A DNA stretch of 64,000 bases from Nitrosopumilus sp. b1 (GCF_014078545.1 NZ_MU078723.1:124001-188000), one strand, 5' to 3'. Numbered from the stretch's first letter, positions 31,925 through 40,879 are shown. Notes: generated from the sequence alone by a model not told the origin. Made by a program: numbers and translations.

Positions 31925-32999
31925 CTAAAATTTTATTGCAGATTCTTTTTGCAAGTGTCATCCCAACAATTCCCATTACAACTGCAGGTATTAGAGTAAT
32001 CAAAAAAATATCCGTAATCATTTGAAAGTATACTTGAGGAATTAAGCTTGGCCAAACTGTTTGTTGTGTTAGAATTTCATTATAGGTAAAAGTAGTTAAT
32101 GGGAAATAAATCACTAGAAAAGAAGCACCCAAAATTCCACCAACAAACAATACAGATTGCTTGTGAGTCTTAGCAAATCGTAACAATAGATCTGCAGAAA
32201 TAATTGGAATCAAGCTTAGAAAATAAAAGGGAATTGTAAAAAGTATGGCAGAGTTTGGAAGAATTGCAGTAAATGAGCTAACTAGTAAAAACAAAAAACC
32301 AGTCACTGAGAGGACCCCAAACTGATATTTTGAAACGGTAGAACCCAACAATAAACAAAAAGATACAAGAAATGGAAATGCAACACTAGCAAAGAGTACT
32401 GCAAAAGTTGGATCGGGGTTGAAATTAAAAAATTCAGTATTTGAAAATGGTAATGAACCAGAATGAAACAATCCTGATGCAGATAACCAAATTGGTAAAA
32501 CAGCTAGTACAGACAGATAGTTGAATCGTGAATCATTTTTTTCTTTTATGAATTTAAAAATTCCAACTAGCGAACCGATTGCAGTCAAAAGCATTCCAGA
32601 TATTAGTGTCAGATGGGGAGGACTCAGCAAACCATCCAATCCAAAATTTGAATGCCAAACAAAATCAAATGGTCCTGCACCAATTAAAAGTGCCATCCCC
32701 AATAATGAGATCAAAATTGATGATTTGAAATTTTGTTTATCAGATATAATCCGCCAAGTAAAAAATGAAACAATTGTTCCTATCAGAGCTATTGCAACTC
32801 CAATGTATAGCAAGGCATGAGGTGGAGAAAAAAACGTCTCAGGTTTGTTTAGAAGATGATTTGTGATGTCCCAGCTTCCACCTACCGTAACAAGCAAAAT
32901 TCCAAAGCTAGTCATAACAAGACCAAAAAACAAAACAAGTTTGATTCGTCTAAATGAGAGGGCAGGTTTTAGAGTCAATTTACCACCATGAATAGTCAT
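31917..32999 (-). CDS. Polytopic membrane protein with duplicated W/F-D-x-H-SPPH motif
   Basis: A 360-aa protein with about ten predicted membrane helices. Two internal units share a motif: GSWDITNHLLNKPETFFSPP then HALLY, and GPFDFVWHSNFGLDGLLSPP then HLTLI. The conserved Asp, His and His at a membrane edge look like a metal or proton site. No family recognised. It begins 9 bases downstream of the anchored beta-domain protein (33009-33596), so the two are likely an operon. Confidence 0.7.
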   Translation of the reverse strand: MTIHGGKLTLKPALSFRRIKLVLFFGLVMTSFGILLVTVGGSWDITNHLLNKPETFFSPPHALLYIGVAIALIGTIVSFFTWRIISDKQNFKSSILISLLGMALLIGAGPFDFVWHSNFGLDGLLSPPHLTLISGMLLTAIGSLVGIFKFIKEKNDSRFNYLSVLAVLPIWLSASGLFHSGSLPFSNTEFFNFNPDPTFAVLFASVAFPFLVSFCLLLGSTVSKYQFGVLSVTGFLFLLVSSFTAILPNSAILFTIPFYFLSLIPIISADLLLRFAKTHKQSVLFVGGILGASFLVIYFPLTTFTYNEILTQQTVWPSLIPQVYFQMITDIFLITLIPAVVMGIVGMTLAKRICNKILAS

Positions 33000-33008
33000 T
33001 TTCTATAA

Positions 33009-33596
33009 TTATGGGTTTACAGTTACGCTGTATACCTCAACTAACTCTGATTGGTGATCCAAAATTCCTGCTTGTGGGTAGTGAGATTCATCAGTAAAGT
33101 GAGGAATTCCTATCGATTTTACATAGATATCAAAGATGCCAGACTCTTGTGGAGTAATTTCTACTGAGATGAGATTGATTGTACCACTTGGAACAGGTCT
33201 ACTATATGCCTCAATGGAAGGATACTTTGCAAGGATTGTTTCTTTGCCACCAGAGTATTTTGCACCGATCTCATCTCCAATCTTTACATAATGAGGAGAT
33301 TGAGTAAAATCATAATTTTTTATTTTCACATTATCCAAAGTATCCTCTAATCCAGGAAATGCAATTGAAACAATTTGGATATCTGCAATATCACCAGTAT
33401 TTTTTGAAACAATATCTAAAACAAATGATTCACCCTTTTGGATTTCATTTGAGCTTAATGTAACATCAAGAATTGGAATCGGAACTAGATTGTTCTGTTG
33501 ATAGATTTGATTTGGATAAATGTAAAACGTTATAGAAAAAAATATTGCAATCAAAATTAAAATCCCCGTTAAACTAGCAATGTATTTTTTATCCAT
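33009..33596 (-). CDS. Membrane-anchored extracellular beta-domain protein
   Basis: A 195-aa protein. Residues about 7-28 form an uncleaved signal anchor; the rest is extracytoplasmic and beta-rich, with DVTLSSNEIQKGESFVLDIV, SKNTGDIADIQIVSIAFPGL and ESGIFDIYVKSIGIPHF. The pattern resembles CARDB/cupredoxin-like sandwiches, but no copper ligand set was seen. Just upstream of the SPPH membrane protein and probably its partner. Confidence 0.7.
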   Translation of the reverse strand: MDKKYIASLTGILILIAIFFSITFYIYPNQIYQQNNLVPIPILDVTLSSNEIQKGESFVLDIVSKNTGDIADIQIVSIAFPGLEDTLDNVKIKNYDFTQSPHYVKIGDEIGAKYSGGKETILAKYPSIEAYSRPVPSGTINLISVEITPQESGIFDIYVKSIGIPHFTDESHYPQAGILDHQSELVEVYSVTVNP

Positions 33597-33809
33597 TCCA
33601 GATTTGCAATTTCCAATACATTTGAATCATTTTGAAAATTTTAGCTGCTGCCAACCTTATTTTTTAAACCTGACGTACGATTTATACCTAAAATTGTCCA
33701 AAATAGCATAAAAAATTGCTTTTTTTGGAAATTTTTCAGTATCCAATTTGCCATGTAGTTAAATAATTTTCACAGGATTCTGCTAATACGACCTTTTTTG
33801 AGTAATAGT

Positions 33810-33953
33810 ATGACTACAGGATATTGTGTCAAGTGCCGTAGTAAAAGGGAGATCAAAGGCGCAAGCCCAACAACCCTAAAAAACGGAAAACCCGCAGTAA
33901 AGGGCACTTGCCCAACATGCAACACAAAGATGTTCAGAATAGGCAAAGCCTAG
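33810..33953 (+). CDS. DUF5679-type zinc-ribbon protein (47 aa)
   Basis: Small zinc-ribbon: MTTGYCVKCRSKREIKGASP, a KNGKPAVKG linker and TCPTCNTKMFRIGKA. Two CxxC pairs separated by about 24 residues plus the basic loop between them match the DUF5679 family found in archaea and some bacteria. Size is full length for that family. Probably nucleic-acid binding. Lies alone with a T-run upstream (accttttttgag). Confidence 0.78.
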   Translation: MTTGYCVKCRSKREIKGASPTTLKNGKPAVKGTCPTCNTKMFRIGKA

Positions 33954-34008
33954 AACATCGTTCTTCTTTTTTAAAATAACAAAGTTTGTTCACTTTGTAT
34001 GAAAGCAG

Positions 34009-34161
34009 TTATTTGAATCCGCCACATGTACACTGGGTGCATTCACCCCATGATTCCCTGAACATTTGCAGAAATCCCCTACTCCAAGAACCGGGATCAA
34101 GATTCCATTCATGCTCATACTTGTGATGATCACACCTTTTGCAACGCCTTCCAATCTTCAA
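34009..34161 (-). CDS. Zinc-binding small protein (50 aa)
   Basis: Reverse-strand ORF starting TTG (MKIGRRCKRCDHHKYEHEWN), continuing to EC TQCTCGGFK. Pattern: CxxC followed by HH, EHEW, then CxxCxC at the end. Cysteine and histidine spacing suggests one or two zinc sites, like an HNH- or ribbon-type knuckle. AATATTAAT upstream fits a leaderless TTG start. No family recognised; the regular zinc-ligand pattern supports a real gene. Confidence 0.6.
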   Translation of the reverse strand: MKIGRRCKRCDHHKYEHEWNLDPGSWSRGFLQMFRESWGECTQCTCGGFK

Positions 34162-34284
34162 GTGATTTTACCGGAGAATGTATCGAATTAATATTTTACA
34201 TTAGTCATCTTGAGGATGTCCAATATGATATACGTGTAATTTTCATTGGACATGGTTTTAATGACATAGAATGCATCAGATGTC

Positions 34285-34359
34285 ATGCCAAATGAAATTC
34301 ACATTCAAGCAGAATTTTCCATCAAAAAAGGAAAAACTGAGGAATTCAAAAGATTGTAA
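34285..34359 (+). pseudogene. Truncated antibiotic-biosynthesis-monooxygenase-like fragment
   Basis: 24 codons beginning MPNEIHIQAEFSIKKGKTEE, then FKRL and a stop. The first strand and helix (xxIxAEFxIKxGKxEEFxxL) are like the N-terminus of ABM-domain proteins of about 95 residues; the rest is missing, and the convergent 83-aa gene begins three bases later. Probably a remnant cut by a local deletion or rearrangement; a real 24-aa peptide is less likely. Confidence 0.4.
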
Positions 34360-34361
34360 AA

Positions 34362-34613
34362 CTAGTACTTCCATTCATCACTGATTCCATTCCACAGTGA
34401 TCTAAATGGTTGAGGATCTTTTTTGATCTCTTCTTGGATTCTATTTCTAATTGCAAAGAAAAAGTTCTCCATTGCATCTACACCACCATCATCATACAGT
34501 TCTTTACCAATTTGAGAGATCCTTTGTTTTTTTTCTTCTACATCAGATGATTCAGGATTTTGAAGACAGTGAGTCATAAGATCGATTAGTTCTTCTTCTA
34601 GCATAAAGTCCAT
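34362..34613 (-). CDS. Hypothetical 83-aa helical protein
   Basis: Acidic, mostly helical protein, MDFMLEEELIDLMTHCLQNP at the start and QEEIKKDPQPFRSLWNGISD at the end. No family recognised. It abuts the ABM-like remnant and the SWIK-repeat protein gene on the same strand (50 bases apart). Confidence 0.62.
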   Translation of the reverse strand: MDFMLEEELIDLMTHCLQNPESSDVEEKKQRISQIGKELYDDGGVDAMENFFFAIRNRIQEEIKKDPQPFRSLWNGISDEWKY

Positions 34614-34663
34614 GATAAAATGCAGATTTTTTATCAGAAATAAAGATTCGTAAAATTATCTGA

Positions 34664-36271
34664 TTAGTTGACTTTGATTATTCCCTTTTGGATTAGAAAT
34701 TCAACACCTTTTAGGAAATCATTATCTGAGATTTTTCCTTCAGACCACCAGCCGGCATTACTCTTAATCCATGATGGGATTTCAGCAGAGGACTCACCTG
34801 TAGATGATGCAGATACTTTGATTATCTTTTCTTTTACCAGATATTGAATTCCTGAGACAAAGTCAGAATCACCAATACTGCCTTGTGACCACCAACCAGC
34901 ATTGTTCTTTATCCACGAAGGAATCTCAGGAGAACTGGTTTCTGCAGAGCCTCCTTTAGATGAGATCTCAAATTCAGTCTGGGATGTAAAGAATTTTGCA
35001 AAGTTTTGTTCTCCTTGACCAGTCAAGATTACCTTCATCTGGTATTTCCCATCCTTTGCAAGTAGTACTGATTCATTGAAGGTTCCACTTGATGACAAGA
35101 TTCCAAGATACTTTTGATTAGAGCCAATGTTTGACCAGAATTCTTTTCCGGATGAATCAAGCAGGCTGTATGCAAACAAGATGTTTTTTGCAGGAGTGCC
35201 ATTGGAGTCAAAGAATGAAAAACTAAATGGTATTTTTTCACCAGATTTTGATTTTGAGTTCCATGAGACTTTTGCTGTGTATCCATTTTCAAATTCAAAG
35301 TCCAAGTGGTTCAGTTCTGACTTTTCACCAGAAGAGATCTCCACTAACATGGAGTTTTTATTAGAATTTTTGTTTTGAATTTGGACCAATTTTTCATGCG
35401 ATATACTTAAACGAATTTGGTTCTCATCAGCAGATGATGAATCAAATAGAATATTGCTTTGTTTGATCTTTTCGCCTTCAACAAAGACATCTACATCATG
35501 ACCCTGTTTAAAAATTGAAAAACTTTTTGGAAGAGATATTGTTTGTTTTATTGCACCCTCATGGTGTTCTAAATGATTCCAATCAAATGGAATTTCATAT
35601 GAAAATTTATTTGATGAATCATCAAATTTAAAGTTCAATACATCACCGGAAAAAGACTTTACAGAGATTGGATACTCTTGAGCATTTGCAGTTTTAATGA
35701 AAAAGTTTTGTGTAGAAGGAAGTGAGAGAAATGTTTCAAAGTGTAAATCAGTAGTAGTCATTGTTCTAGGATTTGTTGCACCAACAATTGAGACTTTGAC
35801 ATTATAGTCACCACTTTTATCAAATACAGGACCTTGAATTATTGGAATAGAGTTTCCTCTTGCATAATATGCACCAGCAATTGCATGTTTTTCACCGAGA
35901 TATTTTGTGCATTTCCATAAATCTTCTTGAGTACATCCTGTAGTGGGTCTGATTTCTAAATCAAGAGTTCCATCTTCATCGTAAAAATACTCATTAGCAA
36001 CAAGACTATCACCTTGGAAAATTTGCACACGGTATGTTACGCTTTTGATATTGGTATCACTTGCACTGTCAAAAAATCGTATTGACAGGTTAGCACTTTT
36101 ACTATCTCCAAATGAAAAATCCTCTGGAGATAAGACTGAGCTTAATGCCACCTGCATGCCACCAAAGTCAATTGGAGGGGCTAATGAGCCACCATGGTGC
36201 TGAGCAAAAGCGGGGGTAATTGTAATGAATAACAGAGAAACGGCAACTAGAACTCCCAGTCCGTAAATCAT
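34664..36271 (-). CDS. Secreted protein with two C-terminal IPSWIKNNAGWW repeats
   Basis: A 535-aa exported protein. Signal peptide (LLFITITPAFAQ), then a His-containing N-terminus (HHGGSLAPPIDFGGMQ) and several beta-sandwich regions through residue about 440. The last about 85 residues hold two copies of the thaumarchaeal repeat: IPSWIKNNAGWWSQGSIGDS and IPSWIKSNAGWWSEGKISDN, each followed by a D-F-x-x-G-x-x-x-L segment. These repeats are common in this phylum's surface proteins and may help attach or assemble at the envelope. Catalytic motifs not seen. Confidence 0.78.
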   Translation of the reverse strand: MIYGLGVLVAVSLLFITITPAFAQHHGGSLAPPIDFGGMQVALSSVLSPEDFSFGDSKSANLSIRFFDSASDTNIKSVTYRVQIFQGDSLVANEYFYDEDGTLDLEIRPTTGCTQEDLWKCTKYLGEKHAIAGAYYARGNSIPIIQGPVFDKSGDYNVKVSIVGATNPRTMTTTDLHFETFLSLPSTQNFFIKTANAQEYPISVKSFSGDVLNFKFDDSSNKFSYEIPFDWNHLEHHEGAIKQTISLPKSFSIFKQGHDVDVFVEGEKIKQSNILFDSSSADENQIRLSISHEKLVQIQNKNSNKNSMLVEISSGEKSELNHLDFEFENGYTAKVSWNSKSKSGEKIPFSFSFFDSNGTPAKNILFAYSLLDSSGKEFWSNIGSNQKYLGILSSSGTFNESVLLAKDGKYQMKVILTGQGEQNFAKFFTSQTEFEISSKGGSAETSSPEIPSWIKNNAGWWSQGSIGDSDFVSGIQYLVKEKIIKVSASSTGESSAEIPSWIKSNAGWWSEGKISDNDFLKGVEFLIQKGIIKVN

Positions 36272-36386
36272 CGATATCGATATCTGTTAGATATTAAAAT
36301 ACGATTCGGAGTTTTGGAGCGTACCCTAAAAGCAATTTACGATAAAAATCAGGATGCTACTCAAAATAAAAAGAAAAGATTGGCCC

Positions 36387-37760
36387 CTATTGGAAGGGAT
36401 CAATGAATGGACAGTTCACTATGTGATCTGAATCCATCGGTTTTGCGATATTGACTTGGAGTTTTCCTGCTTGCTTGTAGTAATTGATATCACCAGTTGT
36501 CTCTAGCAATTTTGCAGAATGAGGGTCTTCCCATCCAACCATAAAGATTCTCCACATTGGTGAATAGTTTTCATCACCAGGTGCACCTGCTGCAATTCCA
36601 GGTTGGAATCCTAATGGTCCAGTGCCCTTAATTCCATTCATAAATTGGAATAGGTCTACTGCTGCAGAGTTTCCCAAGAGACTTGCAGATGTTGGTGAAT
36701 AAACTACTCCCATCATTTCTGCAGGACCACTTGGAGTAGCATCAGTTACAATATAGTAAATGGTTCTACCGTCGGGTCCCCAACCTCTATGTGCAATAAA
36801 GGTCACAGTCATTTCTTCAGTATCAATATCTAGTACTTGTCCTCCACCGTATGGTGTTGTATCAGTAAGAGTCTTGTCCTCTTTTACCATCATTTGCCCA
36901 TCAGGCCAAACAATCTGTGGCATGTTAATTACCACAGGTAAAGGCGATAGTGCAATTTCACCTGCTTTTTCAGCACTTAGGATATCTTCTTCAGACATCA
37001 AAAGACGTGCTTTTGATGCATCAATCCATGTGACATGGATGTGAGAAGTCAATCCGCTGTACATTTCTGGTTGTGCAGGTGTAGATGTAAAGACTTGACC
37101 TTGATATCCATGAATACCGTCGCCTTTGACTCCGTTAGTAAAGAAGTATGTTGTAGACAATGCCTCTTCGGGAGCATTAGCTAAAAGTGGAGCTAACTCA
37201 ACTTTCCAACCTTGCTGTTCGGTAATAACATCAGCGTGCTTAGGATCACTGGCATCAGTAATGATATAGTAAACATCTCCGCCATCATAGAATCCATGAT
37301 GTAATGGAATCGTTGCTGGAACATTTGCTCGAGATAGTTTCAAGCCAGAGCTTTCTTTGTGTGCGTCCATGGATTTCATGTGATCATCTTTCATGTGCTC
37401 GCTTTTCATGTGATCATCTTTCATGTGCTCGCTTTTCATGTGATCATCTTTCATGTGCTCGCTTTTCATGTGATCATCTTTCATGTGCTCGCTTTTCATG
37501 TGATCATCTTTCATTGCTGGTTTCTCTTTTGGAGGAACAGCAGTTTGTGTACTTGTGTTTCCAGATTCATAGGCTTCTTTTCCGCCAGGAATCTGAGAAC
37601 AAAGTCTGTCACCACATACCTGAGTTTTAGAACCGTATGATTTTGTTGGAACGCCTTGCCCTTTTGCAGCTTCTGCATCAATTGCAAAGTTTGTCGTCAG
37701 TGCCACAGTAAATAGTGGAAGGATTAGTAACAATCCAAGGTACTTGATAGTCTTGTTCAT
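36387..37760 (-). CDS. Secreted protein with perfect DDHMKSEHMK repeats
   Basis: A 457-aa exported protein. Signal peptide at residues 1-about 27, a C-x-DRLCSQIPGGKEAYESG-type Cys pair, then five units of DDHMKSEHMK (residues about 84-130), and two long similar C-terminal domains (VYYIITDASDPKHADVI; IYYIVTDATPSGPAEMM) of a family like DUF7482. The repeat is rich in His, Met, Asp and Glu and could bind copper or other metals outside the cell. The DNA repeat is exact, so copy number probably varies between strains. SOD lies next, 42 bases upstream. Confidence 0.78.
   Translation of the reverse strand: MNKTIKYLGLLLILPLFTVALTTNFAIDAEAAKGQGVPTKSYGSKTQVCGDRLCSQIPGGKEAYESGNTSTQTAVPPKEKPAMKDDHMKSEHMKDDHMKSEHMKDDHMKSEHMKDDHMKSEHMKDDHMKSMDAHKESSGLKLSRANVPATIPLHHGFYDGGDVYYIITDASDPKHADVITEQQGWKVELAPLLANAPEEALSTTYFFTNGVKGDGIHGYQGQVFTSTPAQPEMYSGLTSHIHVTWIDASKARLLMSEEDILSAEKAGEIALSPLPVVINMPQIVWPDGQMMVKEDKTLTDTTPYGGGQVLDIDTEEMTVTFIAHRGWGPDGRTIYYIVTDATPSGPAEMMGVVYSPTSASLLGNSAAVDLFQFMNGIKGTGPLGFQPGIAAGAPGDENYSPMWRIFMVGWEDPHSAKLLETTGDINYYKQAGKLQVNIAKPMDSDHIVNCPFIDPFQ
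37375..37514 (-). repeat. Exact 30-bp coding tandem repeat, about 4.5 copies
   Basis: A 30-base unit, beginning TGATCATCTTTCATGTGCTC, occurs identically at 37381, 37411, 37441 and 37471, with a partial copy to 37514. Each unit encodes ten residues of the His/Met-rich repeat. No spacers lie between copies, so it is not a CRISPR array. Perfect identity over four copies implies recent slippage or ongoing homogenisation. Confidence 0.9.
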
Positions 37761-37802
37761 TATGCAAACGATTGGGAAATTAGTTAAAAGACTTTATCCA
37801 AA

Positions 37803-38426
37803 TTATGCGGAAATTTCAGAGAATTGGTAATCAATCGAGTCCCAATTTACAACATTCCACCATGCATCAATATAATCAGCTCTTTTGTTTTGATATTTCA
37901 GATAGTATGCATGCTCCCAAACATCTAGACCTAAAATCGGCCTTCTATTCCTTGTCCAAGGACTAGTCTGGTCTTGAGTGCTAAGATACTCTAATCGCTT
38001 AAAGTTATCATCATAGACAAGCCATCCCCATCCACTTCCCTGAATGGATGCAGTCTTTGCAGAAAATTCCTCTTTGAATTTCTCAAAGCTTCCAAAGTAA
38101 ACATCAATGGCATCACCAATTTTTCCACCAGGAGAACCTCCGCCATTTGGGCTCATCATCTCCCAAAATAATCTATGATTCTCATATCCCCCTCCAAAGA
38201 AATTCACTTTACTTCGAGCAGATTCAGGTACCAAATTCAAATCAGCTAAAATCGCAGAGATGTATGTTGGATGAAATTTCCCACCAATGCTATCAAGTAC
38301 AGAGTTTAGTCCGTCAGCATATGCCTTGTGATGCTTTGTATGATGAATCTCCATTGTTTTTGCATCAATGTATGGTTCTAGCTCATCATACCCATATCCC
38401 AGTGGAGGAAGTTCGTATTGTACCAT
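37803..38426 (-). CDS. sodA: Superoxide dismutase (Fe/Mn)
   Basis: A 207-aa Fe/Mn SOD that dismutates superoxide in the cytoplasm. N-terminal MVQYELPPLGYGYDELEPYI, then DAKTMEIHHTKHHKAYADGL with metal ligand His; C-terminal LGLDVWEHAYYLKYQNKRAD and YIDAWWNVVNW with Asp and His ligands. Metal choice cannot be read from sequence. Divergent from the winged-helix gene; a TATA-like AAAATATAATT lies about 26 bases before the start. Next to the His/Met-rich secreted protein. Confidence 0.97.
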   Translation of the reverse strand: MVQYELPPLGYGYDELEPYIDAKTMEIHHTKHHKAYADGLNSVLDSIGGKFHPTYISAILADLNLVPESARSKVNFFGGGYENHRLFWEMMSPNGGGSPGGKIGDAIDVYFGSFEKFKEEFSAKTASIQGSGWGWLVYDDNFKRLEYLSTQDQTSPWTRNRRPILGLDVWEHAYYLKYQNKRADYIDAWWNVVNWDSIDYQFSEISA

Positions 38427-38498
38427 GACTAGCCCAAACGGAGTTTTTAATTATATTTTTGGGACATCACATTTATGCGGCTCTGAGGAATTTTCCAT

Positions 38499-39080
38499 AT
38501 GTCAAATCTCGGAACTTTGGATTTAGAATTTTTGTATTTAGGAATTAAGAAGAATGGAACGTTTAATGAAAAAGACATTGAAGAATCAGAGCTAAAAAGA
38601 CTAGGAGTGGGAAGAACATTGGATGAATTGGCATCCCTTAAGGAAAGAAATCTAATTCTAATGAATAATGATGGAACGTTTACAATTACAGATACGGCAA
38701 AGAATATTTTTTGGGATCATCAAGTACCATTGCGCATAAAGATTCTAAGAATTCTAGACATCAGAGCATTTCCATTAGAAAAGATATCCACATATCTAAA
38801 TGAGGATGAGAAGATGGTTTTTGAAGAGATTGAAAGGTTACGAAAAGAACAGCTAATCATGATGTCTCCTTTACGAACCGATGCAGGTTTAGAAAAGATG
38901 TATGAAATTTTAGATGCAGGAATTGCAGAGCTAGAAAATCCTCACAAAAACATACAACACAAAAACAAGAATGAGTTAATTGACGAATTGATTTTACAGA
39001 TAAAGGAATTATCAATTAGTGATGAGCAAAAAAATACCATCCTAGATAAAATCACACAGATTAAAGAACAATCAAAATAA
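38499..39080 (+). CDS. Winged-helix regulator-like protein (193 aa)
   Basis: A 193-aa protein with two winged-helix-like regions: KKNGTFNEKDIEESELKRLG followed by LIL-NNDGTFTITDTAKNIFW, and EDEKMVFEEIERLRKEQLI; the C-terminal part is a Lys-rich helix. DNA-binding is inferred, but the two-helix pattern could also serve protein-protein contact. It is divergent from sodA and could regulate it. A CATTTA element about 27 bases upstream suggests a leaderless start. Confidence 0.6.
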   Translation: MSNLGTLDLEFLYLGIKKNGTFNEKDIEESELKRLGVGRTLDELASLKERNLILMNNDGTFTITDTAKNIFWDHQVPLRIKILRILDIRAFPLEKISTYLNEDEKMVFEEIERLRKEQLIMMSPLRTDAGLEKMYEILDAGIAELENPHKNIQHKNKNELIDELILQIKELSISDEQKNTILDKITQIKEQSK

Positions 39081-39081
39081 A

Positions 39082-40791
39082 TTATTTAGCACGTAGTCTG
39101 TCTTGAATTTGTGCCAAGATTAGTTGGGCCTTTTCTTTGTTCTCATATGATTCTGCCTTTTCATCCATGATAGCATCAATCTCATAGCTCTTATCAACTA
39201 GGACGTTTGCCACATGATCATCAAGGGTGCCATTTCCAATCAAATAGTATGCAAATACTGTATTTTTCTGACCAATTCTATGTAGACGGTCTTCTGCTTG
39301 CCTGTGAATTGCAGGACTCCAATCGAGTTCAGCAAAGATAACGTATCTTGCTCTTGTAAGATTAATTCCAACATTACCAGCACGCAGACCAGCAATCATT
39401 AGTTTTGATTTTCCTTCCTGGAAGAGATCAATTTGCTCCTGTCTTGTCTTGTCTGTCTGCCCACCAATAACAGATACGGGAGAAAATTCACCAAGACTCT
39501 TGTGCAATAGTTGATGAATGGCCTTGTGATGGCAAAAGACAACTACGCTTTCCTCAATTTCCATGATATTTTTTACAAAGTTTATCACATGAGGTAGTTT
39601 TGCAGCACCTGCTACCTGTCTTTCACTTTGTATAGCACGCTGATATGATGCAGATTTATCAAATTCAGAGGATGCATCCTTTTGCTCTTCTTCAAGCTTC
39701 TTCCAGATTTTATTTAATTCATTGAAATAGTAATCAGTATCAGCATCAATAACTTCCTTGTATCGTACCTTGTCTTTTAGCTCCTTTAAGACATCAGTCT
39801 TTTTTCGTCGAAGCATTACATGCTTTTGCAGTTCTTTGCGAAGTGATTCACGCTTGTTTTCTAAAACGATTGCTTTTCCCTTCTCATTAATGAAGCAAAA
39901 GTATCCGCAGAATTCTTTAAAGCTTCCAAGCATTCCAGGTCGTAAAATATCAACGATAGGCCATATTTCAGAACCACGATTGTAAATTGGGGTACCTGAT
40001 AATCCAATTCTATGCTGAATTGTAGGAAGTGCGGCAAGTTTTTTTACAGCAGAGTACTTTTTTGTAGTTTTTGAGCGAAGGTTTTGTACCTCATCACAAA
40101 CAATTGATTTAATTTTTGTCTTTGCTAAATCATGAAATCGTTTGTCTAGTAATTCGTAATTAATGATGTAAAAGTCAAATTCCCCAAGTTCCTCCCTCTT
40201 TCCTTTTCTAATAATTGTTGAAGTTGGAATTTGATCATCAAGTATTCTTCCGTTTCTGCTTTTTCGTTTAAGGAATTTCCCAATCTCTCGTTGCCAGTTG
40301 TTTAAAGTTACAAGTGGCGCAACAATTAATGCCGGAAATGCTTGTGTCTCAGATGCAAGATATGCCAATGTCTGAACTGTTTTGCCAAGTCCCATCTCAT
40401 CAGCAAGTAGTGCGTTTCCGCTAGATTTTATGAGAAAATCTAATCCCTCTTTTTGGAAATTCAGCAATGAGCCTTTGAAGAGGTCGCCAGGTTTTACACG
40501 GTTTAGCTTTTCAGTTTTCTCAATTTTTTCTCGCGTAGGATATGATTTTACAATCTTTCTGTTCCATGCAGATTTTGATAATACCTCTAGCGGATAACGA
40601 TCTAAAATCCATTTTATCTGCTGTATATTTTCAGTGCTGTCTGGAATGATTGCCTCATTTGGTCCATCACCATACCACGATTCTGGAATCAACCGAGAGA
40701 TCATGTTTACTGCTCTAGAGCCAGTAACTTTCCAGCTCCAAGCTTGCGAGTATCGATCTAAAACGTACTCTAATGTTCCAAAATTTTTCAT
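39082..40791 (-). CDS. SNF2-family DNA translocase/helicase
   Basis: A 569-aa SF2 Snf2-like ATPase. Walker A is NALLADEMGLGKTVQTLAYL; motif Ia ALIVAPLVTLNNWQREI; DExx box IKSIVCDEVQNLRSK; motif III GLSGTPIYNRGSE; C-terminal VSVIGGQTDKTRQEQIDLFQ, LMIAGLRAGNVGINLTRARY and DRLHRIGQ motif VI. No extra substrate-binding domain except short ends. Family members slide or remodel protein-DNA complexes; an archaeal role in repair or chromatin remodelling is inferred. Convergent with the winged-helix gene by one base. Confidence 0.93.
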   Translation of the reverse strand: MKNFGTLEYVLDRYSQAWSWKVTGSRAVNMISRLIPESWYGDGPNEAIIPDSTENIQQIKWILDRYPLEVLSKSAWNRKIVKSYPTREKIEKTEKLNRVKPGDLFKGSLLNFQKEGLDFLIKSSGNALLADEMGLGKTVQTLAYLASETQAFPALIVAPLVTLNNWQREIGKFLKRKSRNGRILDDQIPTSTIIRKGKREELGEFDFYIINYELLDKRFHDLAKTKIKSIVCDEVQNLRSKTTKKYSAVKKLAALPTIQHRIGLSGTPIYNRGSEIWPIVDILRPGMLGSFKEFCGYFCFINEKGKAIVLENKRESLRKELQKHVMLRRKKTDVLKELKDKVRYKEVIDADTDYYFNELNKIWKKLEEEQKDASSEFDKSASYQRAIQSERQVAGAAKLPHVINFVKNIMEIEESVVVFCHHKAIHQLLHKSLGEFSPVSVIGGQTDKTRQEQIDLFQEGKSKLMIAGLRAGNVGINLTRARYVIFAELDWSPAIHRQAEDRLHRIGQKNTVFAYYLIGNGTLDDHVANVLVDKSYEIDAIMDEKAESYENKEKAQLILAQIQDRLRAK

Positions 40792-40870
40792 CAGTATCTC
40801 CGTAATTTTTGGAAGGATAGTTTTCTTTACTTATGAATCTTGATTTTCGTTTTGTGCCCAAACATGCTTG

Positions 40871-40879
40871 TTTTATAAT
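40871..40879 (+). promoter_or_regulatory. TATA box of the EamA transporter gene
   Basis: TTTATAATA lies about 26 bases before ATG 40901, fixing that codon as a leaderless start rather than the upstream TTG at 40868. Confidence 0.5.

Noticed and set aside
37375-37514. Possible CRISPR array (30-bp repeats)
   Set aside because: Repeats are directly adjacent without spacers and are in frame in a coding gene; no cas genes are near.
37304-37640. Forward ORFs with FSCDHLSCAR and HVIIFHVLA repeats
   Set aside because: Antisense shadows of the DDHMKSEHMK repeat; repeats keep all frames open.
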